Source of the DNA: Gammaproteobacteria bacterium
Lineage (GTDB): Bacteria; Pseudomonadota; Gammaproteobacteria; S012-40
Assembly (NCBI GenBank): GCA_029879945.1
Contig: JAOUPJ010000250.1
Coordinates: forward strand, 1 to 5,300
DNA: 5,300 nucleotides
Reading direction: 5' to 3'
Position 1 is the stretch's first letter, and each line of letters begins with the position of its first letter. Position numbers and translations under genes: made by a program. This document shows positions 1 through 5,300 of this stretch, one piece after another. Under the pieces are notes generated by a model that saw only the letters and a program-made list of their open reading frames with translations, did no database searches and was not told where the DNA came from.

Positions 1-1762
1 CGTATTGGACAAGATCGAGGCCCTTAACTGCCCTACCGTGGCCTTGATCCATGGTTTCTGCATGGGCGGTGGGATGGAGCTGGCACTGGCCTGTCGTTAT
101 CGCATCGCCGATGATGGGCCCAAGACCACCCTGAGTCTGCCGGAAGTACAACTGGGAATCCATCCTGGTTTTGGTGGCACGGTACGTCTGCCCCCTCTTA
201 TCGGTGCACCCGCAGCAATGGATCTGATGTTGACAGGAAAACCTGTCAACGCCAAAAAGGCCAAAAAACTGGGCATGATTGACTACGCCGTACCAACGCG
301 TCAATTCAAGGAAGCGGCGCATCAAATCGTGGTGGAAAGACCCAAACCACGCAGAGCATCTCGCCTGCAGGCGCTGAGTAATCACAGCCTGGTTCGTCCA
401 TTCCTGGCCAAGGCCATGCGCAAGCAAGTGGCGAAGAAGGCCAAGAAAGATCATTACCCTGCCCCTTACGCCATGATTGATCTGTGGCTTAAGTACATGG
501 ATAAGCCCAAGACCATGATGGTGGAAGAGGCCAAGTCTGTCGCTCGTTTGGTGACGGGTGATACCTCTCGCAATCTGGTGAAGGTCTTTTTCCTGCGCGA
601 GCGTTTGAAGAATGAAGCCAAAGGTGACAAGTCCATACCCAAGGCCAAACACGTACACGTGGTCGGCGCTGGCGTAATGGGTGGCGATATCGCCGCCTGG
701 TGTGCGCTTAAAGGGTTGGATGTTACGCTGCAAGACCGCAGCCCTGAAATTATTGCCAAGGCCTTGCAACGGGCGCATAAACTCTACTCTCACAAGTTGC
801 GAGACAATCGCTTGGTAACACTCACCATGGATCGACTGGTGCCTGATGTGAAAGGCTTGGGCGTACCCAAGGCAGACATCATCATTGAAGCCATCGTCGA
901 AAACATCGACGCCAAGAAGGGCCTATATAAAGAGCTGGAAGCCAAGATGAAGCCCGGTGCCCTACTCACCACCAATACCTCCAGCATTCCCTTAGAGGTA
1001 TTGTCTGAAGGCCTTAAAAAGCCCGACGAATTGGTCGGCCTGCACTTTTTCAATCCGGTGGCACAAATGCCTCTGATTGAAATCGTAAAGGGCAAGAATA
1101 CCAACGAGCAAGCGGCGCAACGCGTCTCTGCCTTTGCCGCGCAGATTTCCAAATTGCCACTGCCGGTGAAAAGCTCCCCCGGATTTCTGGTCAATCGCAT
1201 CCTCATGCCTTACATGATGGAAGCGGTGCGCCTGAAAGAGGAAGGCAAACCAGCGCTGCAAATTGATAAGTGTGCCACCGATTTTGGCATGCCCATGGGA
1301 CCGCTATTCCTGGCCGATACGGTGGGCTTGGACATCTGTTTATCGGTGGCCACAATCTTGTCAAAAGAATTGGGTCTGGATGTGCCCGAGTCTCTGAAGA
1401 AGATGGTGGAAAAAGGCAATCTGGGTGTGAAATCCGGACAAGGCTTTTACCACTACACCAAGGGCAAGCGAGACAAGAGCAAAGAAGAGGCGGGGTCAGT
1501 ATCCCCAGAAATCACAGACCGTTTGATCGGTCGTATGATCAATGAGGCCGTGGCCTGTCTACGTGAAGGCGTAGTGGGAGACGAGGAACTGCTAGACGCT
1601 GGCGTCATCTTCGGAACCGGTTTCGCACCCTTCCGCGGTGGCCCCATGAACTATGTCTACAACCAGGGCGTAAATACCTTTGTGGACAAGCTCCATGATC
1701 TGGAAAAGCGCCATGGCTCCTTTTTCCATGCCGACGATGGCTGGACTCGACTGAGCATATAA
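1..1762 (+). CDS. Fatty-acid oxidation multifunctional protein, FadJ-like: enoyl-CoA hydratase / 3-hydroxyacyl-CoA dehydrogenase (5' partial)
   Basis: Cytosolic beta-oxidation enzyme that hydrates trans-2-enoyl-CoA and oxidises the resulting L-3-hydroxyacyl-CoA with NAD+. The reading frame is open from base 2, and the first visible residues already lie inside the hydratase domain, so roughly 90-120 N-terminal residues are outside the window (the family is about 710 aa). Counting from the codon at base 5, the crotonase part shows the oxyanion segment GGGMELALA (21-29) and LPEVQLGIHPGFGGT (45-59). Glu25 and Glu47 match the two catalytic glutamates of FadB. A basic linker leads to the NAD-binding motif GAGVMGG (221-227), then NTSS (324-327), the catalytic HFFNPV with His347, Glu359 and PGFLVNR (392-398). 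The C-terminal dehydrogenase domain ends with GTGFAPFRGG (537-546). All key residues are present, so it should be active. GGGMELALAC and PEVQLG resemble FadJ more than FadB. A thiolase partner gene would be expected nearby but is not in view. It is not obviously related to the genes downstream. Confidence 0.95.
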   Translation, partial: VLDKIEALNCPTVALIHGFCMGGGMELALACRYRIADDGPKTTLSLPEVQLGIHPGFGGTVRLPPLIGAPAAMDLMLTGKPVNAKKAKKLGMIDYAVPTRQFKEAAHQIVVERPKPRRASRLQALSNHSLVRPFLAKAMRKQVAKKAKKDHYPAPYAMIDLWLKYMDKPKTMMVEEAKSVARLVTGDTSRNLVKVFFLRERLKNEAKGDKSIPKAKHVHVVGAGVMGGDIAAWCALKGLDVTLQDRSPEIIAKALQRAHKLYSHKLRDNRLVTLTMDRLVPDVKGLGVPKADIIIEAIVENIDAKKGLYKELEAKMKPGALLTTNTSSIPLEVLSEGLKKPDELVGLHFFNPVAQMPLIEIVKGKNTNEQAAQRVSAFAAQISKLPLPVKSSPGFLVNRILMPYMMEAVRLKEEGKPALQIDKCATDFGMPMGPLFLADTVGLDICLSVATILSKELGLDVPESLKKMVEKGNLGVKSGQGFYHYTKGKRDKSKEEAGSVSPEITDRLIGRMINEAVACLREGVVGDEELLDAGVIFGTGFAPFRGGPMNYVYNQGVNTFVDKLHDLEKRHGSFFHADDGWTRLSI

Positions 1763-1770
1763 AACTGCTA

Positions 1771-1799
1771 ACCTCCCCCTGCCTGGAGCAGGGGGAGGT
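1771..1799 (+). terminator. Strong GC-rich hairpin after the beta-oxidation gene, possible terminator
   Basis: A perfect 12-bp inverted repeat, ACCTCCCCCTGC (1771-1782) and GCAGGGGGAGGT (1788-1799), encloses a 5-base loop. It starts 8 bases after the stop codon at 1760-1762, where a terminator or mRNA 3'-end stabilising structure is expected. There is no T-tract after the stem on the + strand (GACCTTCCCG follows), so it is not a textbook intrinsic terminator. On the - strand the stem is followed by TTAGCAGTTTTATA, which is slightly more terminator-like. It could instead be a dispersed palindromic repeat of the REP or mini-transposon kind. The structure is certain; its function is inferred. 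Confidence 0.5.
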
Positions 1800-1854
1800 G
1801 ACCTTCCCGCTGAAGAAGCACGCCAAGCCAAAACCATCGCGGCAAAATCACAAA

Positions 1855-1883
1855 TTTTCTTTTAACTTCAGTTAGTTAATAAT
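1855..1883 (+). promoter_or_regulatory. Weak candidate sigma70-type promoter for the methyltransferase-glycosyltransferase operon
   Basis: The 186-base gap before the methyltransferase gene is the only sizeable non-coding stretch and is AT-rich from about 1845 to 1885. AATAAT (1878-1883) matches five of six bases of the -10 consensus. The hexamer 17 bases upstream, TTTTCT (1855-1860), matches the -35 consensus at only three positions. A short inverted repeat, TTAACT (1862-1867) and AGTTAA (1874-1879), falls between and over these elements and could be an operator. A second, poorer option is TTTCAA (1899-1904) with TAGCAT (1923-1928). That a promoter lies in this gap is likely from gene layout; the exact site is a guess. 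Confidence 0.25.
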
Positions 1884-1948
1884 TCTCCCCGAAGCTGATT
1901 TCAATGTTTGGTGGCTCATTTCTAGCATAGATCCCTTATTGAAGAGCA

Positions 1949-2725
1949 ATGACGTGTAACCGTCATTATCCAGACTCGTGCTTAAGTGAACAAGTTTCCA
2001 TGGCAAAGACGACAACAAATCACAAATTGAATGCGGAAGACCCGGAGTGGTTGGACCATCTGGCCAAATTCAGCCAGGTCTATGAAGAATGTAACTACGG
2101 TGACAACACCCGTTCTTTTGTTATGCGAGCTGGCCATAGGTTTTCAGAAAAACAGTTTTCAGCACAAGACAAGTTCAATCATGTGATCGAAGTGGGCGCT
2201 GGAACGGGTGAACACATTCAGTTCGTGAAACACCAGTTTGAGCGCTACACGATGACAGATGCCAACCCATCCGCTTTAGCGCTTGCAGAAAAGAAAGCGG
2301 GAAATACCTATGGGAATAAAGTCTCGTTTGAAATCCACTCTGGTGAAAAGCTTAAGTACAAAGACAACACCTTCGACAGACTCATTGCGGCACACGTGTT
2401 AGAACATATTTACAAACCCCATCTAGCGATTAAAGAATGGATACGTGTAGTGAAAAATGGCGGCGTAATTACACTGCTACTGCCTACCGATCCGGGTATG
2501 GCCTGGCGCTTTGCCAGACACTTCGGACCACGCCGTGATGCGTTATCCAGGGGTATTGCCTACGACTATGTGATGGCCAGAGAACATGTCAATTCCTGCA
2601 CCAATCTGATTGCCCTACTACGGCACTATCTGCCCAATCGTGCAGAAAAGTGGTGGCCTACCCCTATTCCTTCTGTCGACCTTAACCTGTTTTATATCTA
2701 TCACGCCTTTGTAAACAAGCCTTAG
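1949..2725 (+). CDS. Class I SAM-dependent methyltransferase (Methyltransf_11-like)
   Basis: Predicted soluble cytosolic enzyme of 258 aa that transfers a methyl group from S-adenosylmethionine. The Rossmann-fold signature is complete. Motif I is VIEVGAGTGEH (79-89), which binds SAM. The acidic residue after strand 2 is Asp104 in MTDANPSAL. DNTFDRLIAAHVLEHI (139-154) matches the motif II region with the HVLEHI typical of Methyltransf_11, and VVKNGGVITLLLPT (167-180) is motif III. A C-terminal region (181-258) rich in aromatic and basic residues probably forms the acceptor-binding part. No signal peptide or membrane segment is seen. The start is uncertain: ATG at 1949 has GAAGAG only two bases away, while ATG at 2000 (MAKTTTNH) has a weak AAGTGA about 11 bases upstream and removes 17 residues that look non-conserved. 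The gene ends 13 bases before a GT2 glycosyltransferase, so a role in glycan or lipid-linked sugar methylation is inferred. The substrate cannot be read from the sequence. Confidence 0.88.
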   Translation: MTCNRHYPDSCLSEQVSMAKTTTNHKLNAEDPEWLDHLAKFSQVYEECNYGDNTRSFVMRAGHRFSEKQFSAQDKFNHVIEVGAGTGEHIQFVKHQFERYTMTDANPSALALAEKKAGNTYGNKVSFEIHSGEKLKYKDNTFDRLIAAHVLEHIYKPHLAIKEWIRVVKNGGVITLLLPTDPGMAWRFARHFGPRRDALSRGIAYDYVMAREHVNSCTNLIALLRHYLPNRAEKWWPTPIPSVDLNLFYIYHAFVNKP

Positions 2726-2738
2726 GGATGAGCTACTG

Positions 2739-3764
2739 ATGAATCAAATCAGTAAATTCTCACCGATCACAACCGATCTCTACACGGTGATTGCGGTTGT
2801 GATTCCTTGTTATAAAGTCTCTAAACATATTCTTGGTGTAATAAAGCGTATTGGTCCTGAAGTGCAGCTTATCTATATTGTTGACGACGCCTGCCCAGAA
2901 CGGACTGCAGACTTGGTTAAACAGGAATGTCACGATCCGCGCGTCCGAATATTGAGGCACGAAAAAAATCGGGGCGTGGGTGCAGCAGTGATGACTGGCT
3001 ACCAGGCCGCGATGGGAGATGGCGCGTCGGTTATTGTGAAAGTGGATGGTGATGGACAAATGGACCCATCACTTATTTTCGATTTTGTCGCTCCCATTCT
3101 GAATAACGAAGCAGACTACACGAAAGGAAATCGTTTTTTTGATCCTGATGATGTAAAAACCATGCCGACTACCCGAATACTAGGCAACGCAATCTTGTCG
3201 TTCATTAGCAAGATGTCCTCGGGTTATTGGAATATTTTTGACCCCACAAACGGATACACGGCCATCAGTGCCGATATGGTCAGATATCTTCCCGAAACAA
3301 AAATCAGTAAACGATTTTTTTTCGAATCAGATATGTTGTTTCGCCTGAACATCCTAAAGGCGAAAGTGATAGATATTCCCATGAAGGCGAAATATGGAGA
3401 CGAGGTAAGCAATTTGCGAATTTCCCGAGTCTTGTTCGATTTTGGAAGCAAACATTTTCGAAATTTCATAAAACGTATATGCTACAACTATTTTTTGCGT
3501 GACCTTTCCCTCGCTTCTATCCAGTTAATACTGGGTCTTTTTTTACTGTTTTTTGGCATCGCTTTTGGAAGTTGGCAGTGGTATCGTTCTATTCAGACTG
3601 ACGTGCTTGCCTCAGCAGGAACGGTTATGCTCTCAGCCCTACCTATCATCATCGGGGTTCAATTTTTAATTGGTTTTTTAGCCTATGATATTGCCTCGGT
3701 TCCCAGCAGCATGCGAAGCAGGCGCTTTCCACATATAACAAAAAAGAAAGTGAGTGATTCATGA
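2739..3764 (+). CDS. Family 2 glycosyltransferase with two C-terminal membrane helices (polyprenyl-phosphate sugar synthase type)
   Basis: Likely inner-membrane enzyme, 341 aa, whose catalytic domain faces the cytosol and moves a sugar from a nucleotide donor to a polyprenyl phosphate, as in the GtrB/ArnC/Dpm1 group. Visible GT2 motifs are VIPCYK (21-26), VDDACP (48-53) at the nucleotide site, NRGVGAAV (77-84), and KVDGDGQMDP (101-110) with the metal-binding DxD (Asp103, Asp105). They continue with KGNRF (129-133), DPTNGYTA (168-175), FFFESDML (193-200) and YGDEVSNL (219-226). Two hydrophobic helices follow at about 257-277 and 290-318, ending in a Lys/Arg-rich tail that fits the positive-inside rule. 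Length and layout match GtrB-like proteins. AGGGA at 2724-2728 is the probable ribosome binding site, overlapping the previous stop codon. Its own stop overlaps the next start (ATGA, 3761-3764), implying translational coupling. Sugar specificity is unknown. Confidence 0.92.
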   Translation: MNQISKFSPITTDLYTVIAVVIPCYKVSKHILGVIKRIGPEVQLIYIVDDACPERTADLVKQECHDPRVRILRHEKNRGVGAAVMTGYQAAMGDGASVIVKVDGDGQMDPSLIFDFVAPILNNEADYTKGNRFFDPDDVKTMPTTRILGNAILSFISKMSSGYWNIFDPTNGYTAISADMVRYLPETKISKRFFFESDMLFRLNILKAKVIDIPMKAKYGDEVSNLRISRVLFDFGSKHFRNFIKRICYNYFLRDLSLASIQLILGLFLLFFGIAFGSWQWYRSIQTDVLASAGTVMLSALPIIIGVQFLIGFLAYDIASVPSSMRSRRFPHITKKKVSDS

Positions 3765-5293
3765 GAACCTTTTCACAATACAAAAGCTTACTGTTGATAG
3801 TTGGCGCACTATTAGTTGTAGTGTTCAGCGGCACCATGAGCCACATCCCGCTCTACTGGGGCGACACGCCTGCCTACATCAACTCCGCATTGAAATCGCT
3901 CAGTGCAGGTTCTATCGAGTTGCATCAGGGAGTCAATCTCGGATACGTATATTTTTTACTTTCTTTTTTACGCATGAACTGGGAACTGGAAAGCGTTGTA
4001 TTAGTACAACATCTCTTCTGGTGCTTCACAATTGCTGTATTTATGTTTACAAGCATGCGAATATTTAAAACAAATTCGCTACTGCTGCTCTTACCCGTGG
4101 GCGTATTGGCTTCCTACCCTGGAATTCAACTTTACCAGAATATACTCATCACAGAGTCCATCTACATTTCATTGAATTGCCTTGTGGTTTGTTTTTTGGC
4201 TCTAGCCATCACAGAGAAAAGCCGCTTCACTAAAACTCTTTTTTTGCTATTCGCTCTAGCGGCCGCGACCGCTGCAAGCGTGACCAAAGCGCAGGGGCTT
4301 GCCCCATTTAGCGTTGTATTTTTTGTGGCAATGCTGTTCATGTTTCGTTTTTCTATCAAATCAAGGCTTGTTATTAGCGTTGCCTTGACTATCTCAATTG
4401 CCTTTAATTTTGCTAATTATCAGTTGCGAACCCATTCACCCGACACAACCTCAAAATTATTTGCCTCCAAAACCATGTTTTGTCTTCATCAAGATATCAT
4501 TCTCCAATCCCAAGCGATAAAGACACTGGCTCAAAATGCTTTCGGAAAAAATGCCAAAAACATTCTGGAACGCATGAACCGAAATTTTCACAGTGATGAG
4601 GGCGAATACAAAACACTGGGGTTTTACGCAGACCCGTGTCAATTCGACAAGGTATTAGACCAAATGGCCATTGATTCACACCCCCAGGGCGTGACGGGCC
4701 TAGTCCGATGGTATAGCGATGCTTTTTGGGCTGGAATAAGAGAGCAACCATTTTCCTATATTAGAAAAATTATTAAACAGTTCGTCTACGGTTTGAGTAT
4801 GTCATTTCCACCCCATCAATCGGGATCTCGTCTCCCTTCACTTACAGAACTTGCGCAGGAATTGGCTAAGACGTTTGACGCCCATAATGCACCTCAAACC
4901 ATTCAAACTGAAATTGAGTCAATTTCCTCACCGCTACTAGCACATTCTAGTGTGAGTGTTTATGTCTATCGTCTCTTATCGCTGCTGATGGGTCTAACGT
5001 TGATCTTGTCGATTGTACTATTTTCGTTAAGGCACTGGCGCAAACAGTGGGAAGCCGTTCCAGCACTGGTTGTGAGCCTATTGTGGTTCTCACAGATCAG
5101 TGGTATCGCGGCTACACACACCCTGGATATTTGGCGCTACATTGTTCCGGTGGTACCTGCAGGGATAGTGGTGATGATGCTCGTCAGTAGTGCTTGCTAC
5201 GCGTTATATCGGGAGTTGAAGCACGAAAACAAGATCTCACTACCCCGATTCAGTTTTCCGCAATGGCTGGAAAAGAAAAAAGGGAGTAGCTAA
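3761..5293 (+). CDS. Polytopic membrane protein, probable GT-C-fold glycosyltransferase
   Basis: Inner-membrane protein of 510 aa, probably using the polyprenyl-phosphate sugar made by the preceding GT2 enzyme and transferring it to a periplasmic acceptor. I assign ten helices at about 9-24, 78-98, 105-120, 132-150, 157-173, 181-197, 203-218, 401-422, 432-451 and 458-482. The short basic loops (SMRIFKT, TEKSRFTK, SIKSR, RHWRKQ and the Lys-rich C-terminus) all fall on the cytoplasmic side, which supports this topology. GT-C-like signs are the first periplasmic loop with WGDTPAYINSALKSLSAG (33-50, Asp35), a GYVYFLLSF stretch (61-69), Thr131-Glu132 at a periplasmic helix end, and WRYIVPVVP (458-466). 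A large periplasmic domain (219-400) contains only two cysteines, Cys241 and Cys293. No strong family signature is recognisable, so the GT-C call rests on topology, these motifs and the neighbour. Other options are a membrane protein serving the same glycan, such as a ligase or flippase. The start is set by the ATGA overlap; GTGAG (3750-3754) is a weak ribosome binding site. Confidence 0.75.
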   Translation: MRTFSQYKSLLLIVGALLVVVFSGTMSHIPLYWGDTPAYINSALKSLSAGSIELHQGVNLGYVYFLLSFLRMNWELESVVLVQHLFWCFTIAVFMFTSMRIFKTNSLLLLLPVGVLASYPGIQLYQNILITESIYISLNCLVVCFLALAITEKSRFTKTLFLLFALAAATAASVTKAQGLAPFSVVFFVAMLFMFRFSIKSRLVISVALTISIAFNFANYQLRTHSPDTTSKLFASKTMFCLHQDIILQSQAIKTLAQNAFGKNAKNILERMNRNFHSDEGEYKTLGFYADPCQFDKVLDQMAIDSHPQGVTGLVRWYSDAFWAGIREQPFSYIRKIIKQFVYGLSMSFPPHQSGSRLPSLTELAQELAKTFDAHNAPQTIQTEIESISSPLLAHSSVSVYVYRLLSLLMGLTLILSIVLFSLRHWRKQWEAVPALVVSLLWFSQISGIAATHTLDIWRYIVPVVPAGIVVMMLVSSACYALYRELKHENKISLPRFSFPQWLEKKKGSS

Positions 5294-5300
5294 GCTACTC
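5284..5300 (+). terminator. Inverted repeat spanning the stop codon, probable intrinsic terminator cut by the window end
   Basis: GAGTAGC (5284-5290) and GCTACTC (5294-5300) form a perfect 7-bp stem whose 3-base loop is the TAA stop codon of the membrane protein gene. The left arm is preceded by AAAAAAGG, so a full terminator would continue past the window with CC and a T-run. Only the visible arms are certain. Confidence 0.5.

Noticed and set aside
230..235. Perfect TTGACA -35 box inside the beta-oxidation gene
   Set aside because: No -10 element lies 16-18 bases downstream (the sequence there is CAAAAAGG), and no gene start follows.
466..1837. Several minus-strand open frames of 64-138 codons antisense to the beta-oxidation gene
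   Set aside because: They mirror a well-conserved coding region, have low-complexity Ser/Arg-rich products and show no ribosome binding site or domain.
1923..1948. Dam/OxyR-type phase-variable promoter as in Salmonella gtr operons
   Set aside because: Only one GATC (1930-1933) lies in the upstream gap; the known mechanism needs several spaced GATC sites.
1763..1948. Riboswitch, small RNA or attachment site in the intergenic gap
   Set aside because: Beyond the 1771-1799 hairpin and a 6-bp inverted repeat, no conserved aptamer, tRNA fragment or direct repeat pair was seen.
3754..4068. + strand open frame of 104 codons over the start of the membrane protein gene
   Set aside because: It overlaps the membrane protein gene in another frame, has no recognisable domain, and the real gene has coherent helices and an ATGA coupling.

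Overview
The window reads as a piece of a Gram-negative proteobacterial chromosome, most likely a gammaproteobacterium. The clue is the FadJ-type multifunctional beta-oxidation protein; the genus cannot be fixed from the sequence. All four real genes are on the + strand and together fill almost the whole window.

Bases 1-1762 hold the 3' four-fifths of a fused enoyl-CoA hydratase / 3-hydroxyacyl-CoA dehydrogenase. Its N-terminus lies upstream of the window. It is a housekeeping fatty-acid oxidation gene and is followed at once by a perfect 12-bp GC-rich hairpin (1771-1799). The intergenic stretch 1763-1948 then turns AT-rich and probably carries the promoter of the next unit.

Bases 1949-5293 hold a compact three-gene unit: a class I SAM-dependent methyltransferase, a GT2 glycosyltransferase with two C-terminal membrane helices (polyprenyl-phosphate sugar synthase type), and a ten-helix integral membrane protein that looks like a GT-C-fold glycosyltransferase. 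The genes are 13 bases apart and then overlap by ATGA, so they are almost certainly one operon. The most economical reading is a glycan-decorating pathway. The GT2 enzyme would load a sugar onto a polyprenyl phosphate at the inner face of the membrane, and the GT-C protein would transfer it to an acceptor on the periplasmic side. The methyltransferase might modify the sugar, the carrier intermediate or the acceptor. No acceptor, flippase or sugar-nucleotide synthesis gene is visible here.

The window ends inside an inverted repeat centred on the stop codon of the last gene. It looks like the start of an intrinsic terminator. No RNA genes, insertion sequences, CRISPR arrays or convincing minus-strand genes were seen.
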